Part shown: positions 19,101-28,705 of the stretch, in pieces
Layout: each line of letters opens with the position of its first letter
How positions within the stretch are numbered: position 1 is the stretch's first letter
Source of the DNA: Lichenicoccus sp964242335
GTDB lineage: Bacteria; Pseudomonadota; Alphaproteobacteria; Acetobacterales; Acetobacteraceae
Direction of reading: 5' to 3'
Assembly: GCA_964242335.1 (NCBI GenBank)
Contig: CAXTAY010000002.1
Coordinates: 124,001-188,000 of the forward strand
Length of the DNA: 64,000 nt
Translations under genes and position numbers: made by a program
The notes under the pieces: generated by a model
The model's database searches: none
What the model saw: only the letters and a program-made list of their open reading frames with translations
Told to the model about the DNA's origin: nothing

Positions 19101-20662
19101 GGCAGGCGCAGGGGCTCGCCCCCGCCCGCCGCGAACCCGAGGTCGCCCTGCCGGCGACGGCCGACACGCCGGTAGAGCCGATGCTGCCCGGAGACCGCCT
19201 CGAAGCGGCCATCGGCGGTATCGACGGTCTCGGCACTTCCCGCCAGCAGGATGCCGCCTTCGCACAGGGCGGAGTGCAGCAGGGCCAGGACACGCTGCTG
19301 CGCTGCCGGCAGCACGTAGATCAGGAGGTTGCGGCAGGACAGCAGGTCGATGCGCGAGAATGGCGGGTCGGTCAGGACGTCGTGGACGGTGAAGACGATC
19401 GCGGCCCTCATTTCCGGGCGGACCCGGTAGCCCTGCTCCTCCTTCGAGAAGAAGCGCGCCAGGCGCTGCGGCGAGAGCTGTGCCTCGACCGCGTCCCCGT
19501 ACAGCCCTTCGCGCGCCACCGCGATGGCGTCCGGATCGACGTCGGAGGCGAAGATCTGCAGCTTCACGGCGAGCTTCGCCGCCGCGATCCGCTCGCTCAG
19601 CAGCATGGCCAGCGAGTACGCCTCCTGGCCGGTGCTGCATCCGACCACCCAGACGCGAAGCGCCCGATCCGCGGCGTGGCGGCCGAGCAGCTCCGGCAAA
19701 ACCTGCTCGGCCAGGAACTCGAAGATGCTCGGGTCGCGAAAGAAGCCGGTCACGTTGATCAGCAGGTCTTTGGCCAGCAGGACCCGTTCCTCCGCATGGT
19801 CCTGCAGGTAGGCGAGGTAGTTCGCGGTGCCGTCGATGCCGCTAGGGGATACCGCGATCCGCCGCTCGATGCGGCGCGACAGGGTGCCCGGCTTGTAGGC
19901 GGTGAAGTCGTGCGCGGTCGTGCGCCGCAGCAGTGCGATGATGTCCGCCAGCACCCGCTGACCAGGATCCGTGTCGGCGCCCCCCGGACGGGCGTGCCGC
20001 GCGATCCTCCCGGGGATCAGGGCGACCGGAAGCACCTGGTCCACCAGGCCGGTGGCGACGGCGCTGCGCGACATGCCGTCGTGTGCGGCCTCGTCGGGAT
20101 CCTGCGCGACGATCAGGCCGCCGAATTGCTTGACCGCCTGCAGCCCGACGGTGCCGTCGGCGCCGGTGCCGGAGAGGATGACGCAGATCAGCCGGTCGCC
20201 GTAGCTCCGGGCCAGCGACTGCAGCAGGAAGTCGAACGGCAGGCGCGCGCCGCGTCCGGCCCGTGACGGCGATACCCTGAGGACGCCCGCCTCGGTGGAC
20301 AGGTAGGTCCCCGGTGCGATCACGTAGACGTGCCCGGGCTCGAGCCGCATGCCGTTGCTCGCCTGCCGCACGACCATCCCCGTATGGGTCGCGAGCAGGC
20401 CGGCCATCATGCTCTCGTGGGCGGGATCGAGATGCTGGATGATCACGTAGGCCATGCCGTGACCGTCGCCGAGCGCATCGAGCAGCCTGCCGCACGCATC
20501 CAGCCCTCCCGCGGAGGCGCCGATGCCGACGACGCGCAGATCCGGCCGCGGCTGCGCCGGCTCGGGCACAGGCTTGGGCCCAGGCGGGGGCACGGGAGGC
20601 AGCGCAGGCGGGGACGAGGTGGCAGGTTCCTGCGCATCCGGACCCGGATGGCTCTGCTGCAT
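16196..20662 (-). CDS. CheB-CheR-PAS-histidine kinase-REC-REC-LuxR fusion protein
   Basis: A 1488-residue multidomain signalling protein. In order: a Pro-rich leader (1-40). CheB methylesterase (41-225) with GIGASAGG, IIQHL and SGTGADG, carrying candidate catalytic residues S50, H77 and D169. CheR methyltransferase (240-500) with the SAM loop GCSTGQEAYS and LLSCRNLLIY. A PAS-like stretch (540-645). A coiled coil (660-740, NEELxxxKEELQALNEEL). PAS (745-850). HisKA with SHDLRQP (H882). HATPase with NLLSNAIKYT and the G-box GLGLGLSIV. A QSLPRP-repeat linker. REC1 (phospho-acceptor D1196, K1247). REC2 (D1336, K1386). A LuxR/FixJ-type helix-turn-helix (1420-1475, IASDLCISQRTVENH). The ATG at 20662 has TAAGGA upstream. 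CheB-CheR-PAS kinases are known. Carrying a complete FixJ-like regulator in the same chain is unusual. Confidence 0.9.
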   Translation of the reverse strand: MQQSHPGPDAQEPATSSPPALPPVPPPGPKPVPEPAQPRPDLRVVGIGASAGGLDACGRLLDALGDGHGMAYVIIQHLDPAHESMMAGLLATHTGMVVRQASNGMRLEPGHVYVIAPGTYLSTEAGVLRVSPSRAGRGARLPFDFLLQSLARSYGDRLICVILSGTGADGTVGLQAVKQFGGLIVAQDPDEAAHDGMSRSAVATGLVDQVLPVALIPGRIARHARPGGADTDPGQRVLADIIALLRRTTAHDFTAYKPGTLSRRIERRIAVSPSGIDGTANYLAYLQDHAEERVLLAKDLLINVTGFFRDPSIFEFLAEQVLPELLGRHAADRALRVWVVGCSTGQEAYSLAMLLSERIAAAKLAVKLQIFASDVDPDAIAVAREGLYGDAVEAQLSPQRLARFFSKEEQGYRVRPEMRAAIVFTVHDVLTDPPFSRIDLLSCRNLLIYVLPAAQQRVLALLHSALCEGGILLAGSAETVDTADGRFEAVSGQHRLYRRVGRRRQGDLGFAAGGGEPLRLPARPSGSTGPSRQAMLAELCRRVVLDGYAPAAVLINRRHECLYLLGPTDRYLQVAHGHPTHDLLSMARREIRGTLRSAIGRSAAQNVRVVVAGGIGGGPGFDVVVQPVLCEGDQLFVVCFVEAVEPKTLAAGVEVVATPRVVELERELEATRTELQAAIRSFERSGEEQKAINDEALSFNEEYQSTNEELVTSKEELQALNEELSALNSELQETLERQRTTSSDLRNILYSTEVATIFLDTELSIRFFTPATKLLFSVIAGDVGRPLSDLNWISADDLLLTDARAALGNVIPKEREVEARTGAWYSRRVLPYHAIDGATEGVVVTYTDISDRKRVKGALEAGKQHAEQANLAKSRFLAAVSHDLRQPLQTLVLIQGLLAKKVVGPSQQLVAMLDPALEAMSGMLNTLLDIDQIETGAVHTEVEAVSVADLLEQLRAEFLYLAQAQGLQLRVVSSSLLIRTDRRLLERMLRNLLSNAIKYTRRGRVLIGCRRHGAALRIEVWDTGIGIPAEQLGSIFTEYHQLDNAARERSRGLGLGLSIVRRLGEMLGHPVRVRSSSGSGSMFSVEVALAAAPPQSLPRPQSLPGRQSLPRPRSSPDTAPNQTSGRDRHAEPSDRGRIAAHRTGTILVIEDDPDLRQLLELVLAEEGHRALMAADGVAALALADAEATRPTLILADYNLPNALDGLQAAAALRERLGARVPVIILTGDVSAETVRDIASRGLHRLKKPVKLEELTRLLQRLLPAPQAAPDPAEPPSRTSSDRHGPAIVYVVDDDANVRENLRLLLAEHGQAAATFASCEAFLASYRPGREACLLIDAYLPGMQGLELLDRLHDDGHALPTIVITGSSDVAIAVRAMKAGALDFIEKPIRGSDLLASIGRAFDRSREDDVEAWQQAAAEHFATLTGRQHEVMQMVLAGQPSKNIASDLCISQRTVENHRASIMKKTGCRSIPALARLAVAASAAISPRR
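17327..17380 (-). repeat. Three 18-bp tandem repeats in the kinase linker
   Basis: Between the histidine kinase ATPase domain and the first receiver domain the chain reads QSLPRP, QSLPGR, QSLPRP (residues 1095-1112), from three near-identical 18-bp units. The repeat likely lengthens a flexible linker and may vary in number between strains. Confidence 0.75.
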
Positions 20663-20954
20663 GGTGCGGTCCTTAGGGTGCGGCGGCGCGGGGATGCGAC
20701 GACCGGAGAACGCGTCGGCGGGGCGGATGGTGCGCCGAGCCCGCCCGTTTCCGCCGCGCCGAGGGAATGCGGTGGCGTCACGCCGGCGGCGCTGATGATG
20801 AGATGGGTGAGCGGGCGGGCCGCCGAGTGACCCGGATCGGGACCGGCAGCCTTCGCCCGATCGACCGGAGGCGGGCCGATCGGGCATCTCGACTTCCGCG
20901 ACAGGCCATCCTAGGCCTGCGCGACCAACCCCATCCGCGCGGGAGCTGCATCGG

Positions 20955-21794
20955 GTGCTCGTCGACGCACACCATCACGTCTGGCGGCTCGCGCGTGGCG
21001 ATTACCGCTGGCCGACGCCGGACCTGGCGATCCATCGCGATTACGGGCTCGACGAGCTGCGCCTGGTCTGCGGCGCGGTGCGGTCGAGCATCCTCGTGCA
21101 GACCACGCCCACCGAGGCGGAGACCGACTTCATGCTCGAGGTCGCGGGCGAGGCCAGGGGCTTCGTCGCCGGCGTGGTCGGCTGGACCGATCTCGCGGCG
21201 TCGGACGCGCCCGGGCGGATCGGCGCGCTGGCCGAGCGGCCGATGCTGGTCGGGCTGCGGCCGATGCTGCAGGACCTCGCCGATCCGCACTGGATCCTGC
21301 GGCCGGAGCTCCGCCCCGGTCTGCGCGCGATGGCCGATGTCGGGCTGAGCCTCGACCTGCTGATCCGCGCGCCGCAGCTTCCGCTCGTCACCGCACTCGA
21401 GCGCGATCATCCGCGGCTGCGCATCGTCATCGACCATGCGGCCAAGCCGCCGATCCGCGGCGGCGGCTTCGAGCCGTGGGCCACGGACATCGCGCGCGCG
21501 GCACGCGGCGGCGGCGTGTTCTGCAAGTTGTCCGGGCTGGTCACCGAGGCGTCGCGGTCCTGGGACGTCGCGTCGCTGAGGCCGTTCGTCGAGCACCTGC
21601 TCGACTGCTTCGGGCCCGAGCGCCTGATGTGGGGCAGCGACTGGCCGGTGGTCGAGCTCGCCGGCGGCTACGCCGCCTGGGTCGAGGCCACCGAGGTGCT
21701 GCTCGGGGGTCTCGGCCCCACCGAGCGGGCGATGATACGCGGCGGCAGTGCCCGCAGCTTCTACCGCGTGCGCGACTGCGACCCAGCCCCATGA
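20955..21794 (+). CDS. Amidohydrolase-2 family protein (sugar-lactonase-like TIM barrel)
   Basis: A 279-residue metal-dependent hydrolase of the amidohydrolase-2 family. The N-terminal VDAHHHVW metal motif, VGWTDLAA, VGLRPMLQDL, the mid-barrel IVIDHAAKPPI, the conserved FCKLSGLVTEA, and LMWGSDWPVVEL (metal Asp) match the L-fuconolactonase/L-rhamnonolactonase-like branch. The precise substrate is not certain. The start is GTG at 20955, with GGGAG upstream. The stop overlaps the transporter start (ATGA, 4 bases), so the two are translationally coupled. It is divergent from the large kinase gene. The 292-base gap between them holds nothing I recognise. Confidence 0.85.
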   Translation: MLVDAHHHVWRLARGDYRWPTPDLAIHRDYGLDELRLVCGAVRSSILVQTTPTEAETDFMLEVAGEARGFVAGVVGWTDLAASDAPGRIGALAERPMLVGLRPMLQDLADPHWILRPELRPGLRAMADVGLSLDLLIRAPQLPLVTALERDHPRLRIVIDHAAKPPIRGGGFEPWATDIARAARGGGVFCKLSGLVTEASRSWDVASLRPFVEHLLDCFGPERLMWGSDWPVVELAGGYAAWVEATEVLLGGLGPTERAMIRGGSARSFYRVRDCDPAP

Positions 21795-23035
21795 CGGCGC
21801 TGCTGCACGGTGTCGCCGGGGCGGCGGCGCTGATCGCGATCGCGGTGCTGTTCTCCGTCGACCGCAGGCGGATCGAGCTGCGCACCGTCTCCGCCGCGCT
21901 GCTGCTGCAGTTCGCGATCGCCGCCCTGATCCTGTTCGTGCCGCTCGGCCGGCGGGCGCTGCACGACGTCTCGATGGTGGTCGACGACGTGCTCGGCTAC
22001 GGCAACGACGGCATACGCTTCCTGTTCGGCGACCTCGTCGGTGCCGGGATGGGCACGCTGTTCCCCGACGGCGGCTTCGTGTTCGCGCTGCGCGTGCTGC
22101 CGCAGATCATCTACATCTCGGCATTGATCGCCGTGCTCTACCATCTCGGGATCATGCAGCTGCTGGCGCGTGTGCTCGGCGGCGGCGTGCGCGCGCTGCT
22201 GCGCACCTCGGCGATCGAATCCTTCTCGGCGGTGACCACGATCTTCCTGGGGCAGAGCGAGATGCCGATCGCGATCCGCCCGTTCGTGCCGCTGCTCACC
22301 CACGCCGAGCTGTTCGCGGTGATGTCGAGCGGCACCGCATCGGTCGCGGGCTCGGTGCTGGCCGGCTATGCCGGGCTCGGCGTGTCGCTCGACTACCTGA
22401 TCGCCGCCTCGTTCATGGCGATCCCCGGCGGCCTGCTGTTCGCCAAGCTGCTGCTGCCGAGCAGCGAGCCGTCGCGCGTCACCACGCTCAACCTCGATTT
22501 CGAGGAGCACCGCGCCGCCAACCTGTTCGAGGCGGTGGCGATCGGCACCGGCAACGGCGTCCGCGTGGCGGTCGCGGTCGGCTCGATGCTGATCGCCTTC
22601 ATCGGCCTGATCGCATGCCTGAACGGGCTGGTCGGCTGGCTCGGCGGCCTGTTCGGCGCGCACGGGCTGTCGCTGCAGGGAATGCTGGGCTGGGTTTTCG
22701 CGCCGCTCGCCTGGCTGATCGGCGTGCCGTGGCAGGCGAGCGTGGTGATCGGCGGCATCATCGGCCAGAAGGTCGTGTTCAACGAGTTCGTCGCCTACGT
22801 GGCGCTGTCGCCGATGCTCCGCGCGCACACGCTCGATGCGCACAGCCTGGCGATCGCCTCGTTCGCACTGTGCGGCTTCGCCAACCTGTCCTCGGTGGGT
22901 ATCCTGCTCGCAGGCTTCGGCGCGGTGTCGCCCGGCCGTCGCGGCGAGCTGTCCCGGCTCGGGCTGCGCGCGGTGCTGGCGGGTACCCTGTCGAACCTGA
23001 TGAGCGCCACCATCGCCGGCATCTTCATCGCCTAG
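21791..23035 (+). CDS. CNT-family concentrative nucleoside transporter (NupC-like)
   Basis: A 414-residue polytopic membrane protein of the CNT/NupC family. Landmarks are LFGDLVG, FALRVLPQIIYISALIAVLYHLG, the signature FLGQSEMPIAIRPF, MSSGTASVAGSVLAGYAG, IGTGNGVRVAVAVGSML, GQKVVFNEFVAYV and LCGFANLSSVGILLAGFG. Members import nucleosides with H+ or Na+. The coupling to a lactonase-like gene (4-base overlap) is not the usual nucleoside context and leaves the cargo open. The ATG at 21791 is fixed by the overlap and the immediate start of the first helix. Confidence 0.9.
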   Translation: MTALLHGVAGAAALIAIAVLFSVDRRRIELRTVSAALLLQFAIAALILFVPLGRRALHDVSMVVDDVLGYGNDGIRFLFGDLVGAGMGTLFPDGGFVFALRVLPQIIYISALIAVLYHLGIMQLLARVLGGGVRALLRTSAIESFSAVTTIFLGQSEMPIAIRPFVPLLTHAELFAVMSSGTASVAGSVLAGYAGLGVSLDYLIAASFMAIPGGLLFAKLLLPSSEPSRVTTLNLDFEEHRAANLFEAVAIGTGNGVRVAVAVGSMLIAFIGLIACLNGLVGWLGGLFGAHGLSLQGMLGWVFAPLAWLIGVPWQASVVIGGIIGQKVVFNEFVAYVALSPMLRAHTLDAHSLAIASFALCGFANLSSVGILLAGFGAVSPGRRGELSRLGLRAVLAGTLSNLMSATIAGIFIA

Positions 23036-23074
23036 AGCATGACCGGATCGCACGGGCTCACGGATCATGCTCCG
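23036..23074 (+). terminator. Imperfect GAGCATGA palindrome after the CNT gene
   Basis: Directly after the stop codon, GAGCATGACCGG is followed about 15 bases later by CGGATCATGCTC, giving an imperfect stem. It could be a transcription terminator without a T run, or a small dispersed palindrome of the kind common in alphaproteobacteria. Confidence 0.4.
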
Positions 23075-23154
23075 AGTTCTGCGCATGTGGCGTCGTCGAC
23101 CGCCTGCACCGACGATTCCTGCAGAACGGCCGAACAGAACCGGGCGAGCGTCGC

Positions 23155-23439
23155 CTAATCAATCGTGTCCGGCAGCACTCCAGCGCCGACCAGTAGGCAA
23201 AGGGCCGGAGTTCCCAGCTCTTCGTGGCTTCTGCCGCAACGGACGGATCGCCTCTCACGATCTCATCGGCTTCCTCGGCCGTCTCGACATCAAGAATCCA
23301 CAAGGCTCCGGATTCATCGTCAAAGGGTCCGGCCGCAAGCAACTTCCCGCTGGCCAGGAAGCTGCGACGATAGACGATACGCCGGCCAACTAGCTTTGAC
23401 CCTGTCTTCGACGTACTCGATGATCGCGGCGACCCTCAT
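23155..23439 (-). pseudogene. YciI/YCII-like protein gene with two compensating frameshifts
   Basis: Starting at ATG 23439 the frame reads MRVAAIIEYVEDRVK, a typical YCII-family start, but then goes out of frame. One base over, the protein continues RRSFLASGKLLAAGPFDDES, then ALWILDVETAEEADEIVRG and SWELRPFAYWSA. This is the body and end of the same ~95-residue dimeric alpha-beta barrel family. A second shift near 23175 returns to the first frame, giving GVLPDTID and TAG at 23157-23155. Start and stop are in the same frame and 285 bases apart, the normal gene length. The gene is therefore interrupted by two opposite single-base shifts near 23395 and 23175. Sequencing error is an alternative to decay. 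Confidence 0.75.
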
Positions 23440-23541
23440 GAGTTACGCCCGTCGGCGTTCGAGGAGGCATGATTGGCAGGGAGCGATGTCGCCGGCCAAC
23501 CGCTGGTCGGCCTCGCCTTGCGCCAACTGCCGTAGCTGAAG

Positions 23542-23957
23542 TCACGCAGGTGTTCGCGGCAGGTGCGCTCGATGACGCTTCAGGTTGTTCGGGACGACCG
23601 GTGCGGTGCAGCGCGCCTCCAAGAAGTGCCGCACGACGTTGCTGTCGTAGCTGGTGTCGCCCGCCAACACGCGAGAGGGGAGGGTCCGCTTCGGCAGGCC
23701 GAGCGCGGCGGGCGCGTCGCGGCGCCAGCCCGGAGCCAGCCCGGAGCGGTCACAACTGCCATCGGGCGACCTGCTCCGTCGACCCGGCGTCCGCCGCTCA
23801 TCAGCGCACGCACGATCCTCGAGATCACCCGCCGGTGGTCCACCCGCGGCACGCTACGCGGCTCGTCCGGCAGCAGCAGCAGCCGCGCCATCTGCATCTC
23901 GGTCAGCCGGAGCAGATCCGCCGTGACTCGACCCCGCCATTCGACGTCATGAGTCAT
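23542..23957 (-). pseudogene. Decayed IS5-family transposase fragment
   Basis: From 23957 the minus strand encodes LLRLTEMQMARLLLLPDEP, then VPRVDHRRVISRIVRALMSG, which is the N-terminal domain of IS5/IS427-type transposases (LTDxQMARL...PRVDDRRVLSGI). The match fails after about residue 50. In another frame at about 23680-23542 comes RVLAGDTSYDSNVVRHFLEA, then RCTAPVVPN, resembling the later catalytic part (LLADKGYD...FLEARGITPVIP), and a stop at 23544. The middle with the first catalytic Asp, and the C-terminal end, are missing or scrambled. I could not identify terminal inverted repeats. The remnant ends about 100 bases upstream of the frameshifted YCII-like gene. Confidence 0.65.
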
Positions 23958-24087
23958 GGCGCGTCGCGTCGCTGCGAGAGCTTTGCAGGCGCCGAGCCGA
24001 GAGCAAGATGGTCGCCGCAAGCTGATGGCCTTGCTTCAGATCATTGTTCGGGCGACTGATTCACGTCCCGGGCTGATCAAGTCCGAG

Positions 24088-24786
24088 ATGATCGGACGCT
24101 GGAGGCCACCGCTGACCCTGACCGTGCACCACCTGGACAACAGCCGCTCGCAGCGCGTGCTGTTCCTGCTCGAGGAGCTCGGCGTGCCGTACGAGATCCA
24201 GCGCTACCGGCGCGACCCCGCCACCATGCAGGCTCCCGCCTCGCTCAGGGCGATCCACCCGCTCGGCAAGTCGCCGGTGCTGACCGACGATGCGCTCACG
24301 CTCGCCGAGACCGGCGCGATCATCGAGTATCTGGCGGCCGCCTACGACGACGGGACACTGATGCCGCCCGCGGGCAGCGCGGAGCGGCGTCAGGTCATCT
24401 ACTACCTGCACTACGCGGAAGGCTCGCTGATGCCGCTGATGCTGCTCTCGCTGGTGTTCGGCCGGCTGCCGCGGCAGGCGCCGCTGCTGCTGCGTCCGGT
24501 GCTGCGTCGCGTCTCCGCCGGCATGCGGACGCGCTACCTCGAACCGCAGCTGGCCCTGCACCTCGATACGCTGGAGCGTGCGCTGCACGATCGGCCCTGG
24601 TTCGCGGGCGATCGCTTCGGCGTCGCCGACGTGCAGATGAGCTTCCCGATCGAGATCGCCGCACTGCGGCTCAGGCTCCTGGGCGATGCGCGCCCGAAGC
24701 TGCAGGACTGGCTGGAGCGGCTGCGTGCGCGGCCGGCCTATATCCGCGCGCTGGAGCGCGGCGGTCCCTACGACCTCGCCTTCTGA
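24088..24786 (+). CDS. Glutathione S-transferase family protein
   Basis: A 232-residue soluble GST. The N-terminal thioredoxin-like half reads LTVHHLDNSRSQRVLFLLEE, with LGVPYE, HPLGKSPVL and the glutathione-contacting LAETGAIIEYL. The C-terminal helical half has RPWFAGDRFGVADVQMSFP and ends in ERGGPYDLAF. This is the subgroup with SRSQR after the first strand, common in proteobacteria. The catalytic residue is probably the Ser of that segment. The ATG at 24088 gives the usual N-terminus. Upstream in-frame codons run into the IS remnant and are unlikely to be translated. It converges with the SDR gene. Confidence 0.9.
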   Translation: MIGRWRPPLTLTVHHLDNSRSQRVLFLLEELGVPYEIQRYRRDPATMQAPASLRAIHPLGKSPVLTDDALTLAETGAIIEYLAAAYDDGTLMPPAGSAERRQVIYYLHYAEGSLMPLMLLSLVFGRLPRQAPLLLRPVLRRVSAGMRTRYLEPQLALHLDTLERALHDRPWFAGDRFGVADVQMSFPIEIAALRLRLLGDARPKLQDWLERLRARPAYIRALERGGPYDLAF

Positions 24787-24801
24787 GCGGCGCGAGGCGG
24801 A

Positions 24802-25818
24802 TCAGGCCCGGCGCGCCGCGACCGCTCCGAACAGCAATGCGCCGACGCCCATCAGCGTCGCCGCGGTGGCGACCGGATGCAGCTGGGCCTCGAGCGCCAG
24901 ACTGGTCTTGCGCGTGAAGGGTTTCAGACTGCTGTTCTCCTCCCCGTCCTCGCGCGGCTCGTACAGGTTGTCACGCCGTGCCGGCACGCCCGGATCGTCG
25001 GAGGTCTGCGACGGGCGTCCGAAGGTCGCGAAGGCAAGGTCCATCAGCTGGGGCGCCAGCCGGTTGCCGATCACCATCGACAGGCCGCCGGCGCCGCCGA
25101 CCACGAGGTCGCGCACCGGATTGGCGCACGCGTGCAGGATGGCGCGTGCGACCAGTCGCGGATCGTAGGCCGGCGGCGGGTTGCGGGTGCCGACCGAGCC
25201 GATCCGGTTGCGCGCGTGCTCCATGAACATCGTGTTGATCGCGGCCGGCTTGATCAGGCTCACCGAGATCGGCTCGCGCTTGGCCTGGGTCTCGCGTCGG
25301 AACGCCTCAGTGAAGCCCTTGACCGCGAACTTCGCAGCACAGTACGGGCCCTGGTAGGGGATCGCGATCTCGCCGAGCACGCTGCCGACATTGACGATCG
25401 CGCCGCCGGCGCTCTTCAGCGCCTCGCCGGCGACCAGGGTGCCGTAGACCGTGCCCCAGTACACCACGTCGAACACCCGACGCTGGTCCTCGATCGTCGT
25501 CTCGTCCAGAGCGCCGTACATGAAGGCGCCGGCGTCGTTCACCCAGGTGTCGATGCCGCCAAACGCCTCCTGCGCGCGGGCGGCGGCGGCCTCGAGCTGC
25601 GCGCGGTCCGACACGTCCGCCACGGCATACTCGGCCTGGCCGCCGCCGTCGCGGATCTCGTCGCGCAGCTTCAGCAGCGCCGCCTCGTTGCGGGCGATGA
25701 GCAGCAGCTTGGCGCCCTGCTCGGCCGCCATGCGCGCGGTGGCGAGGCCGATGCCGGATGTCGCTCCCGTCAGCACGATCGTCTGCAGGGAAAGCGGCTT
25801 CAGTGTCACGCGAGTCAT
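24802..25818 (-). CDS. SDR family oxidoreductase with C-terminal membrane segment
   Basis: A 338-residue short-chain dehydrogenase/reductase. The NAD(P) motif TGATSGIGLATA is at residues 18-29. WVNDAGAFMYGAL, the catalytic Ser in VNVGSVLGE, and YCAAK (Tyr-x3-Lys) follow. After the ~250-residue SDR core there is a linker (RRDNLYEPREDGEENS) and a hydrophobic C-terminal segment (VATAATLMGVGALLFGAVAA) that may anchor it in the membrane. The substrate is unknown. It stands alone, 64 bases downstream of xylA on the same strand, so it may be read from the xyl transcript. Confidence 0.85.
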   Translation of the reverse strand: MTRVTLKPLSLQTIVLTGATSGIGLATARMAAEQGAKLLLIARNEAALLKLRDEIRDGGGQAEYAVADVSDRAQLEAAAARAQEAFGGIDTWVNDAGAFMYGALDETTIEDQRRVFDVVYWGTVYGTLVAGEALKSAGGAIVNVGSVLGEIAIPYQGPYCAAKFAVKGFTEAFRRETQAKREPISVSLIKPAAINTMFMEHARNRIGSVGTRNPPPAYDPRLVARAILHACANPVRDLVVGGAGGLSMVIGNRLAPQLMDLAFATFGRPSQTSDDPGVPARRDNLYEPREDGEENSSLKPFTRKTSLALEAQLHPVATAATLMGVGALLFGAVAARRA

Positions 25819-25882
25819 CGATGCACCCCAGGGTCCGGTGCTGGAACATCACCGCGGCGGCGGGAGTTGCGGACGGGTTTCC

Positions 25883-27219
<1,337 letters not shown>

Positions 27220-27223
<4 letters not shown>

Positions 27224-28698
27224 GATGTCACCAGTTGCTTGAGGCCGGAGGCCAGGGTGCGGTAGCGGGAGAAGGCGTGGTCGTAGGCGTCGGCCAGCGC
27301 CGGGTCGGGTTCGATCGTCTCGGCGATCCCGGGCGGGGTGCAGACCTGCGCCGGATCGGCGCCGGTGGCCGCGCACAGCGCGAGCCGGGCGGCGCCGAAT
27401 GCGCCGCCGTTCTCGGCTCCCGCCGGCAGGTCGAGCGGGACGCGCAGCACGCTGGCGACGATGCGCAGCCACAGGCGCGAGCGGGCGCCGCCGCCGACCG
27501 CCCAGGCGCGCTCGATGCGCGTGCCCGCCTGCGCGAGCGCGTCGCGGCAGTCGCGGAAGGCGAAGGCCACACCTTCCAGCACCGCCTGGGTCAGCGACGC
27601 GGCGTCGGCCTCGTGCCCGAGCCCGGCGAAGCCGCCGCGCAGTCCTGCGAGGTTGTGCGGCGTGCGCTCGCCGGCCAGGTAGGGCGCGAACAGGGCGTGC
27701 GAGGGAGCCCGCGCGCGCTCGCCGAGCGCCGCGACCAGGCTCGCCGCATCGCTGCGCAGCAGCCGCGCCAGCCATTCCAGGCTGTCGGTCGCCGACAGGA
27801 TCACGCCCATCTGGTGCCAGGTCTGCGGCACCGCGTGGCAGAAGGCGTGCACCGCCGACCCCGTGTTCGGCGCGAACCGCTCGGTGGAGGCGAACAGCAC
27901 GCCCGAGGTGCCGAGCGAGACGAAGGCGCTGCCGGCCGTTACCGCTCCGATGCCGCAGGCAGACGCGGCGTTGTCGCCGCCGCCGCCCGCGACCGCGACG
28001 GGGCCCTCGATGCCGAAGCGGGCCGCGAGCTCCGGGTGCAGCCGGCCCGACACGGCGCTGCCTTCCACCAGGCGCGGCATCCGCGCGCGGTCGAGACCGG
28101 TCGCGGCGAGCGCCGCGTCCGACCAGTCGCGCCGTCCGACATCGAGCCAGCCGGTGCCCGACGCGTCCGACATGTCGGAGACCGCCTCGCCGGTCAGGCG
28201 CAGCCGCACATAGTCCTTCGGCAGCAGCACGCGCCGCACGCGCGCGAAGATTGCGGGCTCGTGCTTGCTCACCCAGCGCAGCTTCGGCGCGGTGAAGCCC
28301 GGCATCAGGATGTTGCCGATGATGTCGCGGAACGCCGGCAGCGCCGCCTCGAGCTCGTCGCACTCGAGGTGGCTGCGCGTGTCGTTCCACAGGATCGCCG
28401 GACGCAGCACCGCCTCGTCGGCGTCGAGCAGCACCGCGCCGTGCTGCTGACCCGACAGCCCGATGCCCGCCACCGCCGCCATCTCGCGCGGCCGCCCGGC
28501 CGCGAGCGTGGCGAGCACACGCAGCGTCGCCTCCCACCAGGCGAGCGGGTCCTGCTCGGAGAACCCGGGCTGCGGCCGGCTGATGCCCAGCGGCTCGGAC
28601 GCGCTGCCGCAGGGCTGCTGCGCCGCGTCGATGAGCACCGCCTTGACCGAGGAGGTGCCGATGTCGATGCCGATATACGTGGCGCCGTCTTCCACCAT
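27220..28698 (-). CDS. xylB: Xylulokinase
   Basis: A 492-residue FGGY-family sugar kinase phosphorylating D-xylulose to xylulose 5-phosphate, the substrate of the phosphoketolase in this window. It shows the N-terminal phosphate loop GIDIGTSSVKAVLID, the xylulokinase motif GLSGQQHGAVLLD, ILWNDTR, DASGTGWLDV, GGGGDNAASACG, SLGTSGVLFAS and the C-terminal AVGGGARSRLW with AENGGAFGAARLA. The ATG at 28698 follows an excellent GAGGAGG. It lies 7 bases after the regulator's stop and overlaps xylA by 4 bases. Confidence 0.96.
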
Positions 28699-28705
28699 GG
28701 CCTCC

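Noticed and set aside
16814..20266. An 1150-codon plus-strand frame opposite the kinase fusion
   Set aside because: Antisense artefact of GC bias. No domain, no ribosome site, and the minus strand has a continuous set of recognised domains.
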